Of a DNA stretch of 8,393 nt, positions 1 through 5,913 are shown piece after piece (the stretch's first letter is position 1; every line of letters begins with the position of its first letter). The DNA comes from Deltaproteobacteria bacterium (GTDB lineage Bacteria; Myxococcota_A; Polyangia; JAAYKL01): positions 1 to 8,393 of the forward strand of contig JAABTR010000166.1 of the NCBI GenBank assembly GCA_011389755.1, given 5' to 3'. A program made the translations under genes and the position numbers. Below the pieces are notes generated by a model that saw only the letters and a program-made list of their open reading frames with translations, had not been told where the DNA came from and did no database searches.

Positions 1-10
1 CTGTCATTTC

Positions 11-847
11 ATGGTATTTCAACCCCAATACGTGATCTTGTTCCATTATCTGCGCCTTTTTCTCGAGCGGGCCTTCGCGCGGGGCATCGACGTGGCGCCG
101 CTCAAAGGCGCCTACTTGCTCTCGGAGCTGTACGACGACGGCGGGAACCGCGGGGTGCTCGGCGACTTCGACGTGCTCGTGCGGCCCCGGGAGCTGGACG
201 CGGCCTGCGAGGTGATGGAGGGCCTCGGCTTTGTGCGGCAGCCGGCGAACATGTCGAGCAGGTTCGAGATAGCCTTTCACCGCGACGTGGGCGGGCAGCG
301 GCATGTCATGTTCGAGCTGCACACGGCGCTGTTCGACCCGTACCGCTTCGCCCTCGACCACGAGCGCCTGTGGAGGCGCTCCCGCCCCGGGGCGGTGGAG
401 GGCGCCCCGTGCCGGCACCTGTGCGACGAGGACCACTTTTGTCACATCGCGTTTCACAGCTTGATACACAGGCTCGAGAAGCTGGATCGGGACGCGTTCG
501 ACTTGAAGCTCCTCGCCACCCGCGGGCGGGTCGATCCCACGCGGCTCGTCAAGATCGCCCGGGAGTGGGGGACCACCCGCATGGTGTGGTTCTACCTCAA
601 GGGGGCGGGGCTCGCCCGGGACGCGCGCTTTGCGCCGTGCGCCGCGAGCCTAAAGCCCCCGAGGCCGTTTGCGAAGCCGCTGCTCGCCTTGGGGCACCCG
701 AAGTTTCGAGCCGGGCTGCGGAAGCGAAATTACCGCGTTCAGGCCCTCGCCCTGTGGCCTTGGCTGTTCGATTCTCCGGCGCTCTTTGCCCGCTTCGCGC
801 TGCACCACCCGAGCGTGGAGCGCCTCTTCGGTCAGGGGCATCTCTAG
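11..847 (+). CDS. Nucleotidyltransferase-fold protein, PF14907 (NTP_transf_5) type; 5' end probably outside the window
   Basis: The 278 readable residues match the layout of the PF14907 'uncharacterised nucleotidyltransferase' family. There is an LKG motif near residue 31, a conserved tyrosine at 41 (ELYDDGG), then GDFDVLVRP with D52 and D54 in the place of the metal-binding Asp pair of nucleotidyltransferases. FELH (101-104) and a helical His/Asp-rich segment (CDEDHFCHIAFHSLIHR, about 138-154) follow. Family members usually have several tens of residues of helix before the LKG motif; here there are only about 30. The frame stays open to base 2 with no Shine-Dalgarno before the ATG at 11, so I infer that the true start lies upstream. 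The substrate is unknown; relatives occur near peptide-modification and polysaccharide genes, but nothing here indicates which applies. The stop shares CTAG with the convergent gene on the other strand. Family assignment is fairly sure, function is not. Confidence 0.8.
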   Translation: MVFQPQYVILFHYLRLFLERAFARGIDVAPLKGAYLLSELYDDGGNRGVLGDFDVLVRPRELDAACEVMEGLGFVRQPANMSSRFEIAFHRDVGGQRHVMFELHTALFDPYRFALDHERLWRRSRPGAVEGAPCRHLCDEDHFCHIAFHSLIHRLEKLDRDAFDLKLLATRGRVDPTRLVKIAREWGTTRMVWFYLKGAGLARDARFAPCAASLKPPRPFAKPLLALGHPKFRAGLRKRNYRVQALALWPWLFDSPALFARFALHHPSVERLFGQGHL

Positions 848-1398
848 TCCGCGCGAAAAGCCCAGAAGAACTTGGCCATGACACCCAGCTCGTGGAACAG
901 CCCGTCTTCGAAATCCACTGCGGCCCCTGCCCTGTAGTACGGCTCCAAGAACAGGACCCGCTCGCTCGTGGGAAAATAGATGGGGACGTTAAGGGCCGCG
1001 AACCCGTTTACGAGAAATGATGTCCTGTGGCCCGGGGACAAAGCCGGCGCGAACCCCAGCCCCAAGTCCAAGAAAAACAAGGTGGCCCCGGTCTCGAGGT
1101 AGGGCAGGTGGGACACCGCCTGAGCCGAGCGCACCCGATATCCGGCCGAGACCCAGCCGTAGACCGGGGCGCGCGCGCGGCGAAAGTAGGTCAGCTCGGC
1201 TCCCCCGCAGATCCCGGGCCCGGGCGCACCGACCACACCGGCGAAGGAGCCGCCGAAGGTCACGCCGTGCTTCGGCCCCCAGTCTTTTGCCACCCCATCG
1301 GCGGAGGCGACCGGGCCGACAAGCGCCGCGGCGAGACAGAGCCGGGCGGCGAGGAGCGCCGGCGTCGCAGGCGAGCTCTTTTTTGGTTCGAGTTTCAA
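844..1398 (-). CDS. Small predicted outer-membrane beta-barrel protein with signal peptide
   Basis: With a TTG start at 1398 the product is 184 aa and begins with a convincing Sec signal: basic MKLEPKK, a hydrophobic stretch at about 14-30, and an ASA cleavage site after residue 33. The mature part, about 151 aa, alternates hydrophobic and polar residues and is rich in Gly, Tyr and Phe (VTFGGSFAGVVG, YGWVSAGYRV, LFFLDLGLGFAP, LFLEPYYRAGAAVDF). It ends with an aromatic strand (GVMAKFFWAF), as in small 8-strand outer-membrane barrels. I recognise no specific family. The frame continues up to a GTG at 1473, but those extra 25 residues are Ser-rich and would bury the signal peptide. An AAGG lies only 2 nt before the TTG, so the start is uncertain. 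The gene is convergent with the upstream nucleotidyltransferase gene and divergent from the lipoprotein gene. Barrel topology is inferred from residue pattern only. Confidence 0.6.
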   Translation of the reverse strand: MKLEPKKSSPATPALLAARLCLAAALVGPVASADGVAKDWGPKHGVTFGGSFAGVVGAPGPGICGGAELTYFRRARAPVYGWVSAGYRVRSAQAVSHLPYLETGATLFFLDLGLGFAPALSPGHRTSFLVNGFAALNVPIYFPTSERVLFLEPYYRAGAAVDFEDGLFHELGVMAKFFWAFRAD

Positions 1399-1470
1399 GG
1401 CCTTAATACTTGCTTTGTCATTTCCCTGTGAGCAACCATTCGGTGATGAACTCCGACTCGAAAAATAAGG

Positions 1471-1613
1471 CACAAAGCAGATTGCTTTACGGTCTGCTTC
1501 CGGGGCATCCCCTTCACGTCCTGCGGAACTCCAACATCGACCAACGAGTCAGACGGTCCTCGGACGTTTCGGGGACACCCCGGAAGCAGACTCAAACCGT
1601 AAGGTGCTTTGTG
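1471..1613. repeat. Long imperfect inverted repeat filling the spacer between divergent genes
   Basis: Left arm 1471-1527 and right arm 1557-1613 are imperfect reverse complements around a 29-nt centre. Matching blocks in order are: CACAAAGCA (1471-1479 against 1605-1613); TTACGG; a 13-bp perfect block TCTGCTTCCGGGG (1493-1505 against 1578-1590); a CCCC block; ACGTCC; and a final GGA. An ACTC/GAGT pair (1528-1531 and 1546-1549) extends the stem. Each arm also holds its own small hairpin, GGGG-CAT-CCCC (1502-1512) and GGGG-ACA-CCCC (1571-1581). Indels between arms (about 5-6 nt each) show it is not a recent perfect duplication. It could be a non-autonomous miniature element, a REP-like palindrome, or a structured regulatory region. 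See findings. Confidence 0.75.
1601..1604 (+). promoter_or_regulatory. Ribosome binding site that sets the GTG start of the lipoprotein gene
   Basis: AAGG lies 6 nt before the GTG at 1611. This supports that GTG over the many upstream in-frame starts, which would translate through the inverted repeat and push the lipoprotein signal about 67 residues inward. Confidence 0.5.
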
Positions 1614-2024
1614 ACAAGTCCCCAAAATAACCGCTTCGCCGGCTGGGCGCTCTTTTTGCTAGGGTCGCTCGCGGCGTGTTCTTTTGGGTGCGCGCCTGAG
1701 CCGGGGTGCTCGGCGGTCTGGCGCATGGCGCCGGGGGAACAGCGGGAGGGGGACGTGGAGGTGCGGGTGGGCACGGTCTCCCTCGACAGCTGCCTCGCCG
1801 AGGTGACCGGGGCCGACGAGGGCATCGACCAGGCCGAGCTCACGAGCGTCGAGACCGCGGGTACCCGCCGCTGCAGGCTCGGCGTCCGGGTGACGGTGGC
1901 CGAGGACGCGGCGCCGGGGAAGCGGGAGATCGATTTTGAGGTGCGGTACGAGTACCACGACACGGCGACCGACGAGATATTCGAGGAGAGCGACGCGGCA
2001 AAGGTGTGCGTCATCGTCGAGTGA
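1611..2024 (+). CDS. Small secreted lipoprotein of unknown function
   Basis: Starting at GTG 1611 the product is 137 aa. It opens with a type II signal: a short polar N-terminus with R8, a hydrophobic stretch at about 10-20, and lipobox LAAC, so lipidation of C23 is expected. The mature part has paired cysteines (C27, C33, then DSC, RRC and a C-terminal KVC) and alternating beta-type segments (VEVRVGTVSL, RRCRLGVRVTV, REIDFEVRYEY), suggesting a disulphide-stabilised beta-sandwich. I recognise no Pfam family. The frame is open upstream to 1410, but that part reads through the inverted repeat and is not protein-like, so the short version is preferred. The gene is divergent from the barrel protein gene; a shared cell-envelope role is only suggested by position. 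The stop lies 8 bp from the convergent DUF333 gene, with no terminator hairpin visible in the gap. Confidence 0.65.
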   Translation: MTSPQNNRFAGWALFLLGSLAACSFGCAPEPGCSAVWRMAPGEQREGDVEVRVGTVSLDSCLAEVTGADEGIDQAELTSVETAGTRRCRLGVRVTVAEDAAPGKREIDFEVRYEYHDTATDEIFEESDAAKVCVIVE

Positions 2025-2032
2025 GCGAACCC

Positions 2033-2359
2033 TTAGTCGCACAGTCCGTTTTTATCGTGGCACGTCCCCGGCTCGCAGGCGCCTTTGAAAAAGCGCCACT
2101 CCTCGCAGGCGGTGCCGTCGGAGAAAAGGCACACTCCCACCTGGCCCCCCGGTCCTTGGCGCAGCTCGAGGCGGTGTCCTCGCTCGACGCAGTAGACCGA
2201 CGCCGGGTTGGCGACGGCAGGGGCGCCGGCGGGGCGCGGCGCCGTGTCGTCGACCACCGGGGCGCCGGCGCAGCCGCCTTCGCCGCAGCCGAACCCACAC
2301 ATCAAGAGGGCGAAGCATACGCCGAGCGCCGACGCGCGCTTTTTGGCCTCGTATTTCAT
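2033..2359 (-). CDS. Small Cys-rich exported DUF333 (PF03891) protein
   Basis: The product is 108 aa. The N-terminus MKYEAKKRAS is basic and is followed by a hydrophobic segment (about 11-24) and Cys residues at 21, 25 and 30. This suggests export and possibly lipidation, although the lipobox is not canonical. Residues 50-95 are a clear DUF333 domain: ANPASVYCVERG, then a Gly/Gln-rich turn, VCLFSDGTACEEW, FF and GAC. E. coli YoaF carries the same domain; the 'putative hemolysin' name sometimes attached to it is not backed by biochemistry I know of. A short C-terminal tail adds two cysteines (C100, C107). The ATG overlaps the stop of the protease gene as ATGA (2356-2359), so translation is very likely coupled and the two products probably act in the same compartment. 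Function is unknown; a protease partner or modulator is a hypothesis from context. Confidence 0.85.
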   Translation of the reverse strand: MKYEAKKRASALGVCFALLMCGFGCGEGGCAGAPVVDDTAPRPAGAPAVANPASVYCVERGHRLELRQGPGGQVGVCLFSDGTACEEWRFFKGACEPGTCHDKNGLCD

Positions 2360-4419
2360 TTGTCGCACCTGAAGGTCATCTCCACCGCGGCGTTTGCGCT
2401 CTCGTCGCGCACTTTGCTTTTGGGGCCTGAGGGCACGGTGAGCCTGTGCTCGGAGATGAGCTGGACGCCCACGGGGTCGGCGTCCTCGAGGCGAACCAGG
2501 AGCACCTCGCCCGGGGCTACGCTCACCGATGTGGCGAACGGGAAGCTGTGAGCGAGGGCGTTTTTGGCCGCCGGCGTCTGGACGAGCAGCCGGTCTCCTT
2601 CGCGCACCAGCGCCTGAACGTCCGGCTCGGTTCCGCCCCAGCGGTCCCATTTCTTTTTGCCCAAGACCTCGTAGGAGATCGAGTCGATGACCACGGCGCA
2701 CTCCTTTTTCTCGGAGACGTCGCCGCGCTGGGCGGAGCCCGCGTCTTTTTTGGGGGCGCTGTCCTTCGCCGGGGCCGTGGGCGTCGCCCCGGCGGTTTGC
2801 GACCCGGCGCCTTTTTGAATGCGGCCGCCGGACAGGAAGGCGAAACGATACTTTTCGGGCTCCTCGGCCACGTAGGCGCCTTCGGGCACCGTGTTGACGT
2901 ATTTTTTTTCGTGCTGACTCCAGGCGGCGCCGTTCGAAGAGCGGGCGCTGATGGTCATGGCGCGGGTTCGGATCGGCCGGCCGTGCTCGTCGGACAAGGC
3001 GGCGGTCTGCCCGGGGCCGAGCCTGTAGCTCAGGGCGCCGCCTGCGCGTTTGCCCGGGTACCACCGCCAGCCGTCCTCGCCGTGGTAGACCAAGTAACGC
3101 ATCGCGACCTCGATGGGGGCGCCGGTTCGGTTCTCGACCTCCAGGTGGCGGCTCCAAAACTCGAAGCCCTCGCCCACCGATCCGTTGTCGCTCTTTGCGG
3201 CGACGAGCCAGGTGGCGTAGGACCCGACCAGGTTGGCGCCGTAGGCGACCCAGGCATAGCCGTCCTCTCCCCAGTAGGGCCCCCAGGAGTTGCGGATCCG
3301 AAAGGCGCCCTTTGCGTCATCCCACCCCACGATGTTGAGGGAGTGGTTCGGGACCGCGCCCGGCGCCCGCTCATCGAAGACCCCGCCAGCGTAGTGCTGG
3401 AAGAGCGGGCTCGCGACAAGACCGGTGGTCACGACCCCGTAGCGGCAGATGGCGGCCTTGATCTCATCCACGGAGGGGCTGACCTTCGAGGGATTGACCC
3501 AGCCCCAGTACGCGACCTTGTGGGGTTTGGGGGTGCGGGCGGTGCACCTGTTTTCGCGGTTTTGGTACGAGCGAGCGCGCTCGGGGCCGACGCCCTCTCG
3601 CTCGAGCCACTGGAACACGCGGGTGTAGCGTCCTCCAGAGCAGTCGCCCGCGTCCTCGCCGTCGTCGTCGGTGGCGCAGTCGAGGGCGTGCTGCTCAGAG
3701 AGATCCCAGCTCGATTCATTGACGATGCGGTGGCTCGCCTCGAACGACGCCAGGGCGCTGAACGCCCAGCAGGCCCCGCAGGAGCCCTGGTTGCGCACCT
3801 TGGGCAGCTGGGGCTCGAGGGTGAAAGAGGCCGCGGCCGGGGCGCACCCAAACGCCCCAAGCAGGTCTTCTCCCATGGCGGGTGGTTCTTCGAGGTGGCC
3901 GGGGCGCGCGGACGAGCCCGAGCCCGAGGTGTCGCCGGAGCCCATGGGGGGCGGCGCGCCGCCCTGTTTGGGAAGAGTCTGTTTTTTCAATTTTAGTTTC
4001 TTCGCGTCGAGCACCACCTTGCCCACCCGCATCTTCTTTACAGGCACGGGCGCCCTCGTGGGGCGGATCACCGGCGCGAGGGAGATGGGGCCCATGATGC
4101 GACTTCTTTTGACCTTGGCGCGCCGATTTTGCTCCGCGGCGGACTTAGGGAAATCTTTAGGAGGGATAAAACCGGTGATGGCGCGCAGGTCGAGGTGGCT
4201 CACCTTGGTGACGCCGACGTGAAACCGGAGCTTTCGCTTTTGCACGGTCGCGCGCAGCTTCGCGATGGTCGCCTTGAGCTGCTTGGGCGCGTTTTTTTCG
4301 TTGAGCTCATAGACCGTCATCCGTTTCGGGGCGGGCCTTGCTTCATCGGCGGTGGCCGCACCGGCGGCGGCCGCACCGGCGGCGGCGATGAAGCATGCGA
4401 TAATGAAAATCCTGGTCAC
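2356..4419 (-). CDS. Secreted papain-like (C1A) cysteine protease with C-terminal beta-rich domains
   Basis: The product is 687 aa from the GTG at 4419, chosen because GCGAGG sits just upstream and a Sec signal begins at once (hydrophobic, Ala-rich, to about residue 22). Residues 25-190 are basic and Pro-rich, do not look like a classical I29 propeptide, and may act as a linker or pro-region. The peptidase domain spans about 195-410: oxyanion Q211, nucleophile C217 in QGSCGACWAF, SEQHALDC, H359 in NHSLNIVGW, and N377 in RNSWGPYWGEDGYAWV. All catalytic residues are present, so it should be active. Residues 420-530 look like a beta-sandwich. A Lys/Pro/Ala linker (about 540-570) leads to a second beta domain (about 573-687) with WDRWGGTEPD and LEDADPVG motifs resembling C2-like domains of myxobacterial secreted proteins. 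The gene precedes and overlaps the DUF333 gene. Substrate unknown. Confidence 0.9.
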   Translation of the reverse strand: MTRIFIIACFIAAAGAAAAGAATADEARPAPKRMTVYELNEKNAPKQLKATIAKLRATVQKRKLRFHVGVTKVSHLDLRAITGFIPPKDFPKSAAEQNRRAKVKRSRIMGPISLAPVIRPTRAPVPVKKMRVGKVVLDAKKLKLKKQTLPKQGGAPPPMGSGDTSGSGSSARPGHLEEPPAMGEDLLGAFGCAPAAASFTLEPQLPKVRNQGSCGACWAFSALASFEASHRIVNESSWDLSEQHALDCATDDDGEDAGDCSGGRYTRVFQWLEREGVGPERARSYQNRENRCTARTPKPHKVAYWGWVNPSKVSPSVDEIKAAICRYGVVTTGLVASPLFQHYAGGVFDERAPGAVPNHSLNIVGWDDAKGAFRIRNSWGPYWGEDGYAWVAYGANLVGSYATWLVAAKSDNGSVGEGFEFWSRHLEVENRTGAPIEVAMRYLVYHGEDGWRWYPGKRAGGALSYRLGPGQTAALSDEHGRPIRTRAMTISARSSNGAAWSQHEKKYVNTVPEGAYVAEEPEKYRFAFLSGGRIQKGAGSQTAGATPTAPAKDSAPKKDAGSAQRGDVSEKKECAVVIDSISYEVLGKKKWDRWGGTEPDVQALVREGDRLLVQTPAAKNALAHSFPFATSVSVAPGEVLLVRLEDADPVGVQLISEHRLTVPSGPKSKVRDESANAAVEMTFRCDK
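4355..4384. repeat. Two tandem 15-bp copies inside the protease signal peptide
   Basis: GCCGCACCGGCGGCG occurs twice back to back (4355-4369 and 4370-4384). It encodes the Ala/Gly-rich AAAGA repeat of the hydrophobic core of the signal peptide on the minus strand. It is a simple in-frame duplication that could change signal length by slippage. Confidence 0.8.
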
Positions 4420-4425
4420 AAAAAA

Positions 4426-4431
4426 CCTCGC
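4426..4431 (-). promoter_or_regulatory. Ribosome binding site that sets the GTG start of the protease gene
   Basis: On the minus strand GCGAGG is followed by a 6-nt T-run and then GTG (4419-4417). No comparable site precedes the ATG at 4494. Confidence 0.65.
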
Positions 4432-4461
4432 GGCAAGAAATTCCCTGTTTTCCAAGCGGTC

Positions 4462-4467
4462 AGTATA
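4462..4467 (-). promoter_or_regulatory. Candidate -10 box of the protease/DUF333 operon
   Basis: TATACT on the minus strand (5 of 6 to TATAAT) lies about 42 nt upstream of the GTG start, implying a leader of roughly 35 nt. No good -35 box is visible at 17 nt. If the box is real, the longer frame beginning at ATG 4494 cannot be translated from this transcript, which agrees with the GTG start. Confidence 0.35.
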
Positions 4468-4553
4468 GGCCGCGTCATTACAAGACGCACACACTGGGAG
4501 CCTAATTCAAAGGGGGTGGTGGAACTTTTGTCCCGCGGCGGGGGCGAGGGGGC

Positions 4554-5753
4554 TTACTTTAAAACCTTTTCGATGCGCTCGAGGGCCCAGTCGAGCTCGT
4601 CCTTGGTGATGATGAGGGGCGGCGCGAAGCGGATCACCATCTCGTGGGTCTCCTTGCACAAAAGGCCCTCTTCCTTGAGGCGCTCGCAATACGGGCGGGC
4701 CGAGCCGGCCTTGGGCGAGAGCTCCACGCCGATGAACAGCCCTTTCCCGCGGATCTCCTTGACGAGGGGGGAGCCCATGGCGGTCAGCCGGTCTTTGAAG
4801 TACTGGCCCAGCTCCGCGGAGCGCTCGTCGAGCTTCTCATCGCGCACAACGTCGATGGCGGCTTTGGCCACGGCCGCGGCCAAGGGGGAGCCGCCGAAGG
4901 TGGAGCCGTGCTCGCCGGGGTTGAAGACCCCGAGCAGCTCCTTGGTGGCGGCCACCGCGGAGACGGGCATGATGCCTCCGGAGAGGGCCTTGCCCATGAT
5001 GATCGCGTCGGGGACGACGTTCTCGTGCTGCACGCAGAACATCTTGCCGGTGCGGCCGAACCCGGTCTGGATCTCGTCGGCGATGAACAAGACGTTATTT
5101 TCTTTGCAGATGCGGCTGCACGCGGCGAGATAGCCCTCGGGCGGGACGACGACGCCGGCCTCGCCTTGGATGGGCTCCACGATGAACGCCGCGGTGTTTT
5201 TGGTGATGGCGGCCTCGAAGGCGTCCGCGTCGCCGTAGGGGACGATCTTGAAGCCGGGGGTGAAGGGCCCGAAATTTTTGCGGTAGGCCTCTTCGGAGCT
5301 GAAGCTGATCACGGTGGTGGTCCGGCCGTGGAAGTTGTCGCAGCAGACGATGATCTCCGCCTGGTTATCTGGGATGCCCTTTTTGGTGTAGCCCCACTTG
5401 CGGGCGGCCTTGATGGCGGTCTCCACCGCCTCGGCGCCGGAGTTCATCGGCAACACCATGTCGAGGCCGGTCAGGCTCGTGATGGCTTCGTAGAGCTGCG
5501 CGAGCTGATCGTTGTGGAAGGCGCGGCTCGTCAAGGTGACGCGATCGGCCTGGTCCTTGAGCGCCGAGATGATCTTGGGGTGGCGGTGTCCCTGGTTGAG
5601 AGCGGAGTAGGAGCTGAGCATATCCATGAAGCGGTTGCCCTCGGGGTCTTCGACCCAGACGCCTTCGGCCTTGGAGATCACGACCGGCAGTGGGTGGTAG
5701 TTGTTTGCTCCGTAACGCTCTGTTTTTTCGATGATTTCCTTACTGCTGGCCAT
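4554..5753 (-). CDS. rocD: Ornithine aminotransferase (ornithine--oxo-acid transaminase)
   Basis: The product is 399 aa, the usual length for bacterial RocD. It transfers the delta-amino group of ornithine to 2-oxoglutarate, giving glutamate-5-semialdehyde and glutamate, in cytosolic arginine/ornithine breakdown and proline supply. It is a class III PLP aminotransferase with K255 (IIMGKALSGG) as the Schiff-base lysine and D226 in IADEIQTGFGRTG as the pyridine-nitrogen ligand. The N-terminal motif YGANNYHPLPVV (14-25), SSYSALNQGHRHPKI (48-62), LTSRAFHN and RFAPPLII are the signatures that separate ornithine aminotransferase from acetylornithine and 4-aminobutyrate aminotransferases. The tyrosine of NYHPLP matches the substrate-binding Tyr55 of the human enzyme. 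GGAGGT stands 7 nt before the ATG, a near-ideal ribosome site. It appears to have its own promoter overlapping a palindrome. No arginase or other arginine gene is beside it. Identity is nearly certain. Confidence 0.97.
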   Translation of the reverse strand: MASSKEIIEKTERYGANNYHPLPVVISKAEGVWVEDPEGNRFMDMLSSYSALNQGHRHPKIISALKDQADRVTLTSRAFHNDQLAQLYEAITSLTGLDMVLPMNSGAEAVETAIKAARKWGYTKKGIPDNQAEIIVCCDNFHGRTTTVISFSSEEAYRKNFGPFTPGFKIVPYGDADAFEAAITKNTAAFIVEPIQGEAGVVVPPEGYLAACSRICKENNVLFIADEIQTGFGRTGKMFCVQHENVVPDAIIMGKALSGGIMPVSAVAATKELLGVFNPGEHGSTFGGSPLAAAVAKAAIDVVRDEKLDERSAELGQYFKDRLTAMGSPLVKEIRGKGLFIGVELSPKAGSARPYCERLKEEGLLCKETHEMVIRFAPPLIITKDELDWALERIEKVLK

Positions 5754-5799
5754 GGTTTCAACCTCCGTGTGATCGAGAATAGGTCTTGTGCCCGGGTGG

Positions 5800-5829
5800 A
5801 ATATTCGCGCAACTTTCCCCCGGCGTCAA
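5800..5829 (-). promoter_or_regulatory. Candidate sigma-70-type promoter of rocD
   Basis: On the minus strand TTGACG (5829-5824) and AATATT (5805-5800) are 18 nt apart, 5/6 and 4/6 matches to consensus. The predicted start of transcription is about 40 nt before the rocD ATG. An A/T-rich stretch (about 5847-5885) lies just upstream of the -35 box, where an UP element would be. Confidence 0.4.
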
Positions 5830-5842
5830 TAGGCCTGTTGAC
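5825..5842. promoter_or_regulatory. Near-perfect 18-bp palindrome, candidate operator over the rocD -35 box
   Basis: GTCAATAGGCCTGTTGAC reads the same on both strands except for one T/G pair. Its left arm contains the rocD -35 box, so a dimeric regulator bound here would be expected to control rocD. The regulator is not in the window. Confidence 0.45.
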
Positions 5843-5913
5843 TTGTAAGTGCGCGAAAAATATCAAAAAAGTTAGCAATATCAGCGTGGGACGATAAATT
5901 TGCTCGCCCGCCG

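Noticed and set aside
1017..1431. Two overlapping + frames opposite the beta-barrel gene
   Set aside because: Arg/Pro-rich translations typical of GC-rich shadows; the minus-strand frame has a signal peptide and beta-barrel pattern.
1399..1473. GTG at 1473 as start of the beta-barrel protein
   Set aside because: It would put a 25-residue Ser-rich tail before the signal peptide and lies at the edge of the inverted repeat. It cannot be fully excluded because the TTG at 1398 has a weak, close ribosome site.
2058..2078. GTGGCAC sequence resembling a sigma-54 -24 element
   Set aside because: No TTGC at the proper spacing, and it lies inside the DUF333 coding region.
2446..3996. Long open frame (516 codons) on + opposite the protease gene
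   Set aside because: Its translation is low-complexity Gly/Ala/Arg/Val with no motif, while the minus strand encodes a full catalytic C1A protease. It is a typical GC-rich antisense shadow.
4420..4494. ATG at 4494 as start of the protease
   Set aside because: It adds 25 polar residues ahead of the signal peptide, has no ribosome site, and lies upstream of the candidate -10 box. The GTG at 4419 has GCGAGG at proper spacing.
5838..5866. TTGACT-17-TATCAA promoter-like pair on +
   Set aside because: No + gene lies downstream; the TTGAC arises from the palindrome's symmetry. It would only drive antisense RNA into the bactofilin gene.
4644..5897. Long open frame (417 codons) on + opposite rocD
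   Set aside because: The minus strand is a complete, highly conserved ornithine aminotransferase; the + translation has no recognisable domain.
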